Assembly (NCBI RefSeq): GCF_031082405.1
Contig: NZ_JAVHJU010000075.1
Location: 38,358 to 102,357, forward strand
From: Amycolatopsis sp. A133
GTDB lineage: Bacteria; Actinomycetota; Actinomycetes; Mycobacteriales; Pseudonocardiaceae
Direction: 5' to 3'
Length of the DNA stretch: 64,000 bases
The number at the start of each line of letters is the position of its first letter. The first letter of the stretch is position 1. Shown here in pieces: positions 35,897 to 44,169 of the stretch. Both the position numbers and the translations under genes were made by a program. The notes under the pieces were generated by a model. The model was not told the origin of the DNA. It searched no databases and saw only the letters and a program-made list of their open reading frames with translations.

Positions 35897-36562
35897 ATGC
35901 CCACTTTGTTGCGCACTCGGAAGAACGGCCGGAAATGGGCGCGCACGGCCGCGGTCGTGGCGACCGCGGGCATCGCGATGAGCGTTGCCGCCGTACCCGC
36001 CTCGGCCGACGTGATCGAGATCCCGGTCGGCTACACCGTCACCGGCAGCACCGTGGTCAAGAAGACCGGCAGTGCGATGACCCTCGGCCCGGGCAACCTC
36101 GACGGCGCCCTGATCATCGATGACCAGACCGGCTCGGTGGGCTTGCGGGCGAACCTGTCGCTGCCGCCGTCGCAGGCGAACATCTCCCTGGTGTCGGGCC
36201 TGTTCAAGATCAAGGCGAAGGTCAAGATCACCCCGACCGGCCCCGCCACCGGCACCCTCGCCGACGGCACGCTGACCACGCACGCCCAGGCGAACATGGA
36301 GATCTACGACATCTGGGCCGGCCTGCTGGTCCCGGTGATCCCGCTGCCGACGGTGCCGGGCAGCTGCAAGGCGAGCAAGCCGCTCGACCTGGACCTGAGC
36401 GCGAAGGACGTCGACATCTTCGCCCCGAAGTTCACCGTGACCGGCACCTACACCATCCCGGACTTCAAGAACTGCTTCATCGCCGACCTGGCGCTGGGCG
36501 CCCTGGTCTCCGGGCCGGGCAACACGATCTCGCTGGACCTGGCGGCCAAGACCGAAGGCTGA
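35897..36562 (+). CDS. Secreted protein of unknown function downstream of mce
   Basis: A 221-aa exported protein. The Sec signal peptide ends at VPASA (about residue 36). The mature part is predicted to be all-beta, rich in Thr/Gly/Leu, with two Cys (GSCKASKPL, FKNCFIADL) that probably form a disulfide. An AAGGAGAG ribosome binding site precedes the ATG, 41 bp after the Mce-associated genes, so it is probably cotranscribed. The shared PxxKNC motif links it loosely to the 476-aa secreted protein at 38644. No assigned function. It might be an envelope lipid-binding partner of the Mce system. Confidence 0.75.
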   Translation: MPTLLRTRKNGRKWARTAAVVATAGIAMSVAAVPASADVIEIPVGYTVTGSTVVKKTGSAMTLGPGNLDGALIIDDQTGSVGLRANLSLPPSQANISLVSGLFKIKAKVKITPTGPATGTLADGTLTTHAQANMEIYDIWAGLLVPVIPLPTVPGSCKASKPLDLDLSAKDVDIFAPKFTVTGTYTIPDFKNCFIADLALGALVSGPGNTISLDLAAKTEG

Positions 36563-36566
36563 TCCG

Positions 36567-36622
36567 CCGGAACGCGGAAAGAGGGGCTTCCCGGCCGGGA
36601 AGCCCCTCTTTCCGCGTTCCGG
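36567..36622. terminator. 56-bp perfect palindrome between convergent genes
   Basis: Uninterrupted 28-bp arms (CCGGAACGCGGAAAGAGGGG...), filling the 60 bp between the secreted protein gene and the RCC1 gene stop at 36623. Probably a bidirectional terminator closing the mce transcription unit. Confidence 0.85.
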
Positions 36623-37570
36623 TCAGCAGGGTGCGGACGGATCCGTCTTCAGCACGACGCTGAACCGGTCGCCGGCCGAGGCGGCCAGCAGCGGACCGCA
36701 GATGCCGTTGCTCAGCGGGTCGCTCTCCAGCTGGTCGTTGGAACCCCAGCCGACGATGTCGCCGTTGCTCTTGAGCGCAAGGTTGAACGTCCAGCCCGCG
36801 TCGATGGCGACGACGTCGGACTGGACGGTGTCCGGAACCTCGGCCTGATGGTTGTCGTTGCGGCCCCAGGCGATCACCCGGCCGTCCTTGAGCGCCAGGC
36901 TGTGCTGGTGACCGGCGGAGACGGCCGTGACACCCGATTGTGCGTCGGCCGGGACATCCGACTGACCGAAGTTGTCGCTGCCCCACGCGATGACCCCCCC
37001 GTTCTTCAGGGCGAGACTGTGGTCACCACCGGCAGATACGGCGGTGACGCCGGACGTCGCCGCCGCCGGGACGTCCGTGCGCAGGCCCCAGCTGACGACG
37101 CGGCCGCCCGCCTTGAGCGCGAGGCTGTGCATGGCGCTGGTGGAGATGGCGACGACGCCGGATTTCGCCTCGCCGGGCACGTCCGTCTGGCCGTACCAGT
37201 CGTTTCCCCAGGCCAGCACGCCACCGTTCTTGAGCGCGAGCTCGTGGGCCCAGCCGGCGGCGATCGCGCTGACGCCGGACGCCGCCGCCACCGGCACCTC
37301 CGTCTGGCCGAAGTTGTTGTCACCCCACACCAGGACCTGGCCGTCCTTGAGCGCCATCGCGTCCATACTGCCCATGGACACCGCGGTCACGCCGTCGAGA
37401 GCGTCCGGCGACGGCCCCGAGATGTAGTTCGAGTAACCCCACTCCAGGACACCGCCGGTGCCCTCGGCCGAAGCGGACGCGGACGGCACGAGCGGGGCTG
37501 CGACCAGTGCCGCGGCCGCCAGCACAGCGGACCGGCGGGACGCGCTTTGGAAACGGAAGACTTCGGCCAC
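36623..37570 (-). CDS. Secreted RCC1-repeat beta-propeller protein
   Basis: A 315-aa exported protein with signal peptide to about residue 36 (SASASA). Six to seven RCC1-like repeats follow, each with GVTAVSAGxxHSLALKNGGVIAWGSDNFGQ-type blades and the VPxxAxSG linker. Outside eukaryotic Ran exchange, bacterial RCC1 propellers are binding scaffolds with no fixed partner. A Cys pair near the C-terminus (GICGPLL, SAPC) may close the ring. Divergent from the secreted protein gene at 37933. Confidence 0.87.
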   Translation of the reverse strand: MAEVFRFQSASRRSAVLAAAALVAAPLVPSASASAEGTGGVLEWGYSNYISGPSPDALDGVTAVSMGSMDAMALKDGQVLVWGDNNFGQTEVPVAAASGVSAIAAGWAHELALKNGGVLAWGNDWYGQTDVPGEAKSGVVAISTSAMHSLALKAGGRVVSWGLRTDVPAAATSGVTAVSAGGDHSLALKNGGVIAWGSDNFGQSDVPADAQSGVTAVSAGHQHSLALKDGRVIAWGRNDNHQAEVPDTVQSDVVAIDAGWTFNLALKSNGDIVGWGSNDQLESDPLSNGICGPLLAASAGDRFSVVLKTDPSAPC

Positions 37571-37932
37571 GGTATCTTCTTTCGCTGAATCGATTCGCGC
37601 GGGTTACGGTGCAGGCGCGCACCCAGATACTAACCCGGACAATCGCCGAACGACACCCGTCGAGTTCTTTGTCAAGCACCCACCAAGAGTCCTCTGCGAA
37701 TACTCCGCTGTTGACAAAAATCGTGGCCGGGAGGACCACTGCCGGTTCCGGTACGTCACACGCTTGTTGCGCAACCGACTGGCGAGTAACCTTATTTCTC
37801 ACAGCCACCTCGCGAGGGTCAGGGCTGAGCCAGGGAAATCCCCGGGGGTATTCGCGGTACCGATCGGTCCGCGAGGCGCGTGGGCAGCGCCGGCCAAGAC
37901 GTCAACTGGATGATCAAAGGAGATTGACAGTC
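37571..37932. promoter_or_regulatory. 362-bp divergent promoter region
   Basis: No gene is seen. It lies between the RCC1 gene and the secreted protein gene at 37933. It contains TTTGTCAA (37668-37675) and TTGACAAA (37711-37718), an inverted pair of the TTGTCA type also found before the mce operon and the PucR gene. AAAGGAG precedes the plus-strand ATG. Confidence 0.45.
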
Positions 37933-38556
37933 ATGACCCGACTCAAGAGCTTGTCCCTGAAGGCCGTCACCACCGCAGCCATCGTCAGCACGCTCGGCAT
38001 GCTGACCGCGGGCGTCGCGTCGGCCGACACGACCTACAACGCCGCGGCCCTCCACCGCTGCACGTTCCCCGGCATCCCGCAGCAGGACGTGGCGATCACC
38101 GCGTTCCTGACCGGCCCGGACTCGATCCCGGTCAACGGCACCGCCGTGCCGACCAACGTCGGCGGCACCGCGACGATCTCCGCCGCGGTCCACTCGCTGC
38201 TGACCGCCGTCGGCTACGACGGCATCCGCGGCAAGGCGACCGTGCCGGTCACCGCGGCCCGCGGCTCGGTGTCCGGACCGGCGACCAACCTGAACATCCC
38301 GGAGACGATCTACCCGGCGGGCGGGCCGATCACGGTGAACATCAGCCAGGACGCGAGCTCGACGGTGCCGACCTACACCGCTCCGGCAACCAGCGGTACG
38401 GACACCCTCTCGCTCGGCTCGCCGATCACCGCCGCGCTGCAGTTCCACAAGGCGTCCAACAACACCTGGGCGAACTGGAACATGAGCTGCACCCTGAAGA
38501 CCACCAGCCCGGCGCAGAACAAGGCGTTCTCGCCCGACTTCGTCATCACCCCCTGA
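37933..38556 (+). CDS. Secreted beta-rich protein of unknown function
   Basis: A 207-aa exported protein. The signal peptide ends GVASA (about residue 32). The mature domain is beta-rich, with Cys in LHRCTFPG and MSCTLK, repeated Thr/Pro/Gly turns, and ends DFVITP. ATG after AAAGGAGATTGACAGTC; the frame upstream is not protein-like. It resembles the secreted proteins that accompany mce loci in Pseudonocardiales, but I cannot name a family. Confidence 0.75.
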   Translation: MTRLKSLSLKAVTTAAIVSTLGMLTAGVASADTTYNAAALHRCTFPGIPQQDVAITAFLTGPDSIPVNGTAVPTNVGGTATISAAVHSLLTAVGYDGIRGKATVPVTAARGSVSGPATNLNIPETIYPAGGPITVNISQDASSTVPTYTAPATSGTDTLSLGSPITAALQFHKASNNTWANWNMSCTLKTTSPAQNKAFSPDFVITP

Positions 38557-38573
38557 TCACCGGGTGAAGCACT

Positions 38574-38611
38574 ACCGTAGGGATGGCCGGGGCCCCGGCC
38601 ATCCCTACGGT
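38574..38611 (+). terminator. 38-bp perfect palindrome terminator
   Basis: 19-bp arms (ACCGTAGGGATGGCCGGGG and its complement), 17 bp after the stop at 38556 and 32 bp before the next ATG, so the two secreted-protein genes are probably separate units. Confidence 0.75.
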
Positions 38612-38643
38612 TCGTTCCCCAGCAGCACGGACAGGAGCACGGC

Positions 38644-40074
38644 ATGGCCCGACGGCTGACCCGGCGGACGGCGACCCGCGGCGCGATCGCACTGGCGTGC
38701 GCGGTGTCGGTCACCACCGGCGCGTTCACCGGCACCGGTTCGGCCGCGCCGGCCGAACCGGACGGCGCCGGGGCGTCCGGACGGCACGAACTGACCAAGA
38801 CACTGGCCACGACGTGCCCGTTCGCCGCCCCGGTCGGGCCGCTCGAGCTCGCCGTGAAGACGACTGCGTCGCTGCCCGCCTCGATGACCGTGGGGCAGCC
38901 GGCGACCATCGACGGCCTGGTCGTGACGTTCTCCCTGCCACGGGCCGCCGCGCAGCAGCTGCTCGGCACCGGCAGCACCCTCGAAGGCGGACTGACCTTC
39001 CAGCTGCTGCTGGAGCAGGGAAAGGTCAAGGACACCCGCACCGTCCCGATGACCATCGCGGCCACCGGGTTGCCCGCCGAAGGCGATCTCTCGCTGGTGG
39101 CCACCGGAAAGCTCCCGGCGTTCTCCCCGTCCACCGCCGGCGTGCTGCGGATCCGGGTGACGGCACCGAAGCTCGCGCTCGGCCTCACCGGTGCGCCCCC
39201 GGACCAGCCCGCCGAGCAGGTGACCTGCGCCGCCGACGGCGGCCAAGACCTCTCCTTCGGCTCGGTGGCGGTACTGGCGGCCGCCCCTACCGCGGCGGGC
39301 AAGCCGGCACCGGAGAAGAAGGCCGTACCCGGTCCGCGCCCGGCCGGCCCGCAGAAGCACTCCCTGCTCGACGAAGAACCGCCGCCGGACGACACCACCA
39401 CGATGGTGCTGCCGCTGCAGCCGAACCAGGTCGACAACACGAGCACGATCGCCAAGACCGGCGCAACGATCCGCAGCAAGCCGGCCGCACTGGCGAACGG
39501 GGTCTGGCTGAACATCACGGATTCGGGGGGCTTCCCCGTCCGGAGCGAGATCACCGGTGAGCTGGCCTTCGCCCCGGTGACGGTGTCCTACCTGGGCTAC
39601 GGCTTCTTGCCGATCAGTGCGACCGTGGAGTTCCTTCCGGTCGACTACCGGGACAGTACGATGATTCACTCGTTCGGGACGCTGTTCGACGGGTTGCTGC
39701 GCAACCACCTCGAAGTGGTCTCGCGGCTGAGCGACGTCAAGGTGAACGGCGTCCCCCTGGACGCCGGCCCGGACTGCGTGTCGGAGACGCCGATGCCGAT
39801 CGACATGATGGGCGAGTACGACCCGTTCGGCGGTGGCTTCATCCGCACCGATCCGAACAACCCCGACCCGAAGTTCCGGGGCTTCACCCTCCCCCCGTTC
39901 AAGAACTGCGGAGCGGCCGAGAAGCTCAGCTCGCTGTTCACCGGCCAGAACTCCGGTCCTGGCAACCAGGCCTCGGCGCGGCTCACGATCATCCCGCTGT
40001 GCGCGGAAGCCGACCACCGCAACTGCCCGCCGGTCACGCCGATCCCCCCGGAAGTCTTCCGCAAGAGCCGCTGA
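38644..40074 (+). CDS. Secreted DUF6801-like protein
   Basis: A 476-aa exported protein. The signal peptide ends near GSAAPA (about 37). The N-terminal domain (about 48-200) begins KTLATTCPFAAPVGPLELAV, with the Cys-Pro-Phe and multiple SLPASMTVGQP-like turns that I associate with DUF6801. A Pro/Lys linker (about 215-250) follows, then a second beta domain with FKNCGAAEKL and CAEADHRNC. Function unknown; the locus suggests an envelope role linked to Mce transport. Confidence 0.75.
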   Translation: MARRLTRRTATRGAIALACAVSVTTGAFTGTGSAAPAEPDGAGASGRHELTKTLATTCPFAAPVGPLELAVKTTASLPASMTVGQPATIDGLVVTFSLPRAAAQQLLGTGSTLEGGLTFQLLLEQGKVKDTRTVPMTIAATGLPAEGDLSLVATGKLPAFSPSTAGVLRIRVTAPKLALGLTGAPPDQPAEQVTCAADGGQDLSFGSVAVLAAAPTAAGKPAPEKKAVPGPRPAGPQKHSLLDEEPPPDDTTTMVLPLQPNQVDNTSTIAKTGATIRSKPAALANGVWLNITDSGGFPVRSEITGELAFAPVTVSYLGYGFLPISATVEFLPVDYRDSTMIHSFGTLFDGLLRNHLEVVSRLSDVKVNGVPLDAGPDCVSETPMPIDMMGEYDPFGGGFIRTDPNNPDPKFRGFTLPPFKNCGAAEKLSSLFTGQNSGPGNQASARLTIIPLCAEADHRNCPPVTPIPPEVFRKSR

Positions 40075-40081
40075 GCCGTCC

Positions 40082-40119
40082 GGGCTTGGGTCACTCGACC
40101 GGAGCGGCCACCCAAGCCC
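40082..40119 (+). terminator. Hairpin after the DUF6801-like gene
   Basis: Arms GGGCTTGGGT and ACCCAAGCCC with an 18-base loop, eight bases past the stop at 40074. It overlaps the 3' end of the minus-strand frame at 40091. Confidence 0.55.
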
Positions 40120-40621
40120 CGACGGCACTCATCAGGCTCCGGGCGAACGGGTCCGGGAGCCGGTTGCACCCCTGCTCGAACTCCGCGGAAGCCTTTCGCC
40201 CGGCCGCCACGGCGACGCGAAGGGCGTGCGCCGGAAGTGCCCCGGCCGTCAGGCCCGGCACGGCGAGCAGCTCGGGCAGGGCCGAGATCCGGCCGTCGAG
40301 CAGGTCGGGGAGGGTGGCGTCGAGCCGCGTCCGCTCGCCCCGCAGGGCCAAGACGTCCTCGACACGGAGGAACAGCCTGCCCAGGACCGCCCCGCAGGTC
40401 CGGAACGCCTCGGCGTCCGCGCCGCCGAGGGCCGCGCCGATGCGCAGCGGGAACTCGAACAGTGACGCGAAGACCGCTTCCGCGCCCACCCCGGTCGTCA
40501 CGACGGCGGCCCGCAGCTCGGGCGTCACACTGGAGTCGTACAGCGCCCGGGGCAGGTTCCTGCGCCAGTACACCACGCAGGTGTGGGCGGCCGACTCCAG
40601 CGGCCAGCACCCGTACGACAC
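40091..40621 (-). pseudogene. Truncated polyprenyl diphosphate synthase-like fragment
   Basis: A 176-aa frame whose residues of about 40-120 resemble the second half of trans-isoprenyl diphosphate synthases: FEFPLRIGAALGGADAEAF, then GRLFLRVEDVLAL where the second Asp-rich DDxxD motif should be, then LLDGRISALPELLA. The first Asp-rich motif and the whole N-terminal half are missing, and the DDxxD is reduced to a single acidic pair. Full enzymes have about 330 residues. It is most likely a decayed gene and not active. The first 30 residues (Cys/Trp-rich) do not fit the family and may be non-coding. It could instead be an unrelated small helical protein. Confidence 0.4.
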
Positions 40622-40704
40622 CCCGAACGGCTACGCGGCCGACGCCTCCTGGCAGGTCGACGCCCCGTGAGGCCCGCCGTCGCCGGGGCCCGTGCGGGCC
40701 CCGG

Positions 40705-41985
40705 CTACGGCGACGTCCACTGTGGACGCGAACCGCCCGACCGCGGTGACGGCAGCAGGTCGCTCACCGGGTACCGCAACGGCAACGGCGCCGCACCGGC
40801 CCGCAACGCCAGTTCCATCTCGAAGCGCGCCGCCGGGTCCTTCAGGCTGTCCCCGAAAGTCGCCTGCAGCTGGCGCATGCGGTAGCGGACCGTCTGCGGG
40901 TGGACGCCGAGGCGCTCCGCGATCTCCACCACGTTGCCCTGGCTGTCCAGCCACGCCCGCAGCGTCTCCAGGAGCCGCTCCTGCTGCTTGCCCGTCATGT
41001 CGGCCAGCGGGGCGAACAGGCGGTGCCGCAGCGTGCCGACCAGGCCGGTGTCGGAGTTGACCAGCAGCGTCGCCAGGTGTTCCTCGGCGCGCAGCACCGG
41101 GCGCGGCGCCAGCACGCCGCGCTCGGCCAGCTGCAGCGCGTTGCGGGCCCACCGCAGGGAATCGGCGACCGAGGCGAGCGGGACGCACGGGCCGATCGAC
41201 AGCCGGCAGTCCGGCAGCGCCACCTGCAGCGCCGCCAGCCGGGGGCCGCTCAGCTCGCCGGGGATCACCAGTTTCGGGTCGGGGGTGTCCAGTTCGGCGA
41301 GGACGTCCGCGTCCAGCCCGGCGTGCCGGCGGGCCGGGGCGACACCGCCGGCCGGGCAGACCGCCACCGGCGTCGCGTCGGACGGCACCGGCCAGCCGAT
41401 CAGCTGCGCCAGCTCGGCGATCGCCTTGGGCGACGCGGGCGGCGTCTCCAGGATCAGGTGGAGCAGCTTGCGGCGCCAGGTGTCGAGCGCTCCCGCCGTG
41501 CGGGCCTTCGCCTCGAGGTAGCCGTCGAGGGCGACGGACGCGAGCTCGTCCATGAACGCCAGCATCGCGTCGGCCAGCTGCGACATCACCGCCGAGGAAA
41601 GGCCGCTGCGCCGCCCGACGCGCATGATCCGCCGCCACGACACCCGCGCGCCGACCCGGTAGGCCGATTGCAGGGTGTCGAGGCTGCGGCCCTCGCGCAT
41701 TTCGTTCTGCCCCAGGCGGTGGTGCACCTCGTGGGACTGTTCCTTCGACACGGTGGGATCGGCGATCTGCGCGACGAACAGCGTGATCGCGTACTCGACG
41801 CCGGCCCGGATGGACTTGCCGTAGGGCCCGTCGAGGGGCCGGGCGTAGGCGGGGATGGTCGCGCGGATCTCGTCGACGATTTCGGCCGCGAGGCTGGCCA
41901 GCTCGGGCCGCAGGATGTCGGCGAGCTTGCGTGGCAGGGCGGCGGGTGGCGGCGCAGCGTGATCGAATCCGCGCTCCACCGACAT
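40705..41985 (-). CDS. PucR-type transcriptional regulator
   Basis: A 426-aa regulator. A helical N-terminal sensor domain (about 20-190) is followed by a GGDEF-like middle region without catalytic motifs. The C-terminal HTH_30 domain reads DSQGNVVEIAERLGVHPQTVRYRMRQLQ. The ATG at 41985 follows GGAGCTGC, and a further in-frame start upstream lies in repeat-like sequence. TTGTCA-type palindromes lie upstream of it and in front of the mce operon. It probably controls itself and perhaps the mce genes. Confidence 0.85.
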   Translation of the reverse strand: MSVERGFDHAAPPPAALPRKLADILRPELASLAAEIVDEIRATIPAYARPLDGPYGKSIRAGVEYAITLFVAQIADPTVSKEQSHEVHHRLGQNEMREGRSLDTLQSAYRVGARVSWRRIMRVGRRSGLSSAVMSQLADAMLAFMDELASVALDGYLEAKARTAGALDTWRRKLLHLILETPPASPKAIAELAQLIGWPVPSDATPVAVCPAGGVAPARRHAGLDADVLAELDTPDPKLVIPGELSGPRLAALQVALPDCRLSIGPCVPLASVADSLRWARNALQLAERGVLAPRPVLRAEEHLATLLVNSDTGLVGTLRHRLFAPLADMTGKQQERLLETLRAWLDSQGNVVEIAERLGVHPQTVRYRMRQLQATFGDSLKDPAARFEMELALRAGAAPLPLRYPVSDLLPSPRSGGSRPQWTSP

Positions 41986-42123
41986 CGCAGCTCCTTCGCT
42001 CCGCCCCGGGACTCCGGTCGCGGGCACCCCGCGACCGGGCACCCCGCGCTTGTTGCGGGGTGACAACCGACACATCGAAAAACTAACGCCAAACGTGTCA
42101 CTCCCGTGAAGGAAAACCGATTT

Positions 42124-42143
42124 CTTGTCATCGCGGTGACAAG
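42124..42143. promoter_or_regulatory. CTTGTCA-N6-TGACAAG palindrome, candidate PucR operator
   Basis: Perfect 7-bp arms, 139 bp upstream of the PucR-type ATG. The same core appears in the mce upstream region. Confidence 0.45.
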
Positions 42144-42244
42144 TTCACCGGGTCCGGCTGCGATCGGCTGACAAGTGCCCCGCCGAGTGCACAAGAACGT
42201 GCGTACGAACGGACGAGCGGCTCGCGCTGCGGTAACGCCGGGCT

Positions 42245-42268
42245 CTTGTATCGTGTGGTTGATACAAG
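42245..42268. promoter_or_regulatory. GntR (YtrA-type) operator
   Basis: Perfect inverted repeat CTTGTATC-N8-GATACAAG, ending two bases before the GAGGAGG ribosome binding site of the membrane protein gene. Position and form fit autorepression by the YtrA-type GntR protein encoded at the end of the operon. Confidence 0.7.
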
Positions 42269-42283
42269 ACGAGGAGGAGCCGC

Positions 42284-42979
42284 ATGCCGTGGGACAACGT
42301 GCTCGGGGTCGCGCTGATCATGGGACTGTTCGGCCTGGCGATCCTGATCGTGCTCTGGCCGGGGCCGAAGCACGGTAAGCGCTTGCTGGAGCGGTGGGGC
42401 GTGCCGGACCCGGACGCCGCGGAGGTGGCGCTCGCCGTCCGGTACCTCAAGCGGCGCCGGCTCTGGTACCCGTGGCTCTTCCTCGCGATCCCGCCGCTGC
42501 TCGACGACACGACGACGGGCTCGATCCTCGCCACGCTGCTGCTGGGCGGCCTGATCGCCGAGCTGCTGGCGCAGCGCCCGGCCCGCGGCCCGCGCCGGGA
42601 GGCCGTGCTGGCGCCGCGGACGCTGCTGGGGATCGTCCCGGTGTGGGTGCTGGTGCTCGGCGGGCTGGCGGCCGCGGCGTCGCTGCTGCACCTGGGGCTG
42701 ACGGCGCAGTGGAAGCTGCTGGCGGTGGCCGCGGGCACGGCGCTGGTGAGCGCGGCCATCACGCTGCTGGCGGTCCGCCGCCCGGCGGTCGGCGACCCGC
42801 GCGCCGACCTGGCGCTGCGCTGCCGCAGCGCGCGCGTGGCGGTCGGCCTGGGCATCGGCGCGTGCACGGCGGTCGGCTGGCCGGCGGGGAACTTCGTGTC
42901 GTTCCTGGCGGTCGTGGCGGGGCTGGCGGCGTTCCTGGCGGTGACGGCCCCACCGAAGCGGCTGCCGGCCGCGGCGTGA
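42284..42979 (+). CDS. Multi-TM protein cotranscribed with a GntR regulator
   Basis: A 231-aa integral membrane protein with six to seven hydrophobic helices (first VLGVALIMGLFGLAILIVLW). A charged cytosolic loop (KHGKRLLERWGVPDPDAAEVALAVRYLKRR) lies between TM1 and TM2. No transporter family is recognised. It is followed by, and overlaps (GTGA), a YtrA-type GntR gene, and its leader carries that family's type of operator. YtrA regulators usually control membrane or ABC proteins answering to cell-wall stress. Function unknown. Confidence 0.8.
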   Translation: MPWDNVLGVALIMGLFGLAILIVLWPGPKHGKRLLERWGVPDPDAAEVALAVRYLKRRRLWYPWLFLAIPPLLDDTTTGSILATLLLGGLIAELLAQRPARGPRREAVLAPRTLLGIVPVWVLVLGGLAAAASLLHLGLTAQWKLLAVAAGTALVSAAITLLAVRRPAVGDPRADLALRCRSARVAVGLGIGACTAVGWPAGNFVSFLAVVAGLAAFLAVTAPPKRLPAAA

Positions 42980-43338
42980 AGATCGTCGTCGACACGGAGA
43001 ACGGCCTCGCCCCTTGGCGGCAGGTGCACGACCAGGTGATCCGGGCGGTCACGACGGGCGCGCTGCCGGAGGGAACCCGGCTGCCCCCGATCCGCCAGCT
43101 GGCCCGCGACCTGGGCCTGGCCTCGGGAACGGTGGCGCGGGCGTACCGCGAGCTGGAGGCGGCGGGCTGGGTGGCCACGGCCCGCGCCCGCGGCACGGTG
43201 GTGACGGTGCCATCGGGCCGTCCGGACCCCGGAGCGCTGCTGGCCGCGGCGGCCGCGGAGTTCGCGGCCCAGGCCCGCGACCTCGGCACGGACCTCGAGG
43301 CCGCGCTCGACGCGGTCCGCGCGGCCTACCGCTCGTGA
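42976..43338 (+). CDS. GntR-family (YtrA-type) transcriptional regulator
   Basis: A 120-aa regulator with a winged HTH (APWRQVHDQVIRAVTTGAL, GTRLPPIRQLARDLGLASGTVARAYREL) and only a short C-terminal dimerisation region, which defines the YtrA subfamily. The GTG start overlaps the membrane gene. Its TGA stop lies inside the left arm of the hairpin repeat at 43331. Confidence 0.9.
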   Translation: MKIVVDTENGLAPWRQVHDQVIRAVTTGALPEGTRLPPIRQLARDLGLASGTVARAYRELEAAGWVATARARGTVVTVPSGRPDPGALLAAAAAEFAAQARDLGTDLEAALDAVRAAYRS

Positions 43339-43378
43339 GTGGTAAAGAGGGTTAGAACCCTACTTACCACTCACGAGC
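43331..43378. repeat. Dispersed hairpin repeat, copy 1 (CTCGTGAGTGGTAA...)
   Basis: 15-bp perfect outer arms GCTCGTGAGTGGTAA / TTACCACTCACGAGC, two mismatches, then a further 6-bp stem AGGGTT/AACCCT. It contains the stop codons of both convergent genes, GntR (43336-43338) and ureohydrolase (43360-43362). Confidence 0.85.
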
Positions 43379-44151
43379 AGCCGGCCTACCGCGGCGACCA
43401 CCGGCTCCAGGACCTCGACCTCGCGCGGCGTCCCCACGCACTCCGTGATCCCCGCGCCCACGACCTCGAACCGGGCCAACGCGTCCAGTTCCGCCACCAG
43501 CCGCGGGATCGTCCAGCCGCCCGGCTCCGGGTAGTTCAGCCCCGCGAACTCCGCCGGATCCAGCACGTCGAGGTCCACGTGCACGTACAGCTTCTCCACA
43601 CCCGCCAGTGCGTCCACGGACGTCACCACCAGCCCCCGCGAAACCACCGCCCGCTCCTCCGGGTCGAACACCCGTGTTCCGGCGAGGGCCACGTTCCCGG
43701 GTGTCAACGCCGGGTCCGCCGCGAACTCCGGATCGCCTTCGCCGAACAGCGAGCGCAGCACCATCCCGTGGAACGCGCCCGATGGGGAGGTCGCCGCCGT
43801 GTTCAGGTCCGGGTGGGCGTCGAACCACGCGACGCCCAGCCCGGGGCCGTGGCGGAAGCGGGCCACGCCGATCGGCACCAGCTCGACGCCGCAGTCTCCG
43901 CCGATCGTCAGTACCGGGCCGCCCGGGGCCTCCAGGGCCGCCAGCTGGGCCGCGCGGTTCGGGCCCGTCAGCTCCGCGCGCGACGCTATCCCGCGGTCCA
44001 CCCCGGACACCGAACGCGTCTGCCGGACGTGGTGGACGGGCCGGCCGAGCACGTGCCCGGCCAGCTCCGCCAGCGCCACACAGCCGTCCGGCAGCTCCGC
44101 CGCGCGCGGCCCGGCCGCGCCCTGCCGTTGCGGTACCGCGTTGATCAGCAT
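43360..44151 (-). CDS. Arginase/agmatinase-family ureohydrolase
   Basis: A 263-aa binuclear Mn enzyme fold. Metal motifs GGDCG, WFDAHPDLN and HVDLDVLDPAEF are intact, so it is probably an active amidinohydrolase (arginase, agmatinase or formiminoglutamase-like). The ATG at 44151 is taken because residues before it fall in the repeat at 44170. The last residues (LLVSGK and stop) are encoded by the arm of the hairpin repeat at 43331. It stands alone between two copies of that repeat. The exact substrate is unknown. Confidence 0.87.
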   Translation of the reverse strand: MLINAVPQRQGAAGPRAAELPDGCVALAELAGHVLGRPVHHVRQTRSVSGVDRGIASRAELTGPNRAAQLAALEAPGGPVLTIGGDCGVELVPIGVARFRHGPGLGVAWFDAHPDLNTAATSPSGAFHGMVLRSLFGEGDPEFAADPALTPGNVALAGTRVFDPEERAVVSRGLVVTSVDALAGVEKLYVHVDLDVLDPAEFAGLNYPEPGGWTIPRLVAELDALARFEVVGAGITECVGTPREVEVLEPVVAAVGRLLVSGK

Positions 44152-44169
44152 CCGCCGAGGGTATCGCGG

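Larger units (their letters stand above)
41986..42283. promoter_or_regulatory. Divergent control region, PucR gene and membrane-protein/GntR operon
   Basis: A 298-bp gap. Near the PucR side are CACCCCGC/GCGGGGTG repeats and TGACAA (42061-42066). A 20-bp palindrome CTTGTCA-N6-TGACAAG lies at 42124-42143 and a further TGACAAG at 42169-42175. The GntR operator follows near the right end. Confidence 0.5.
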
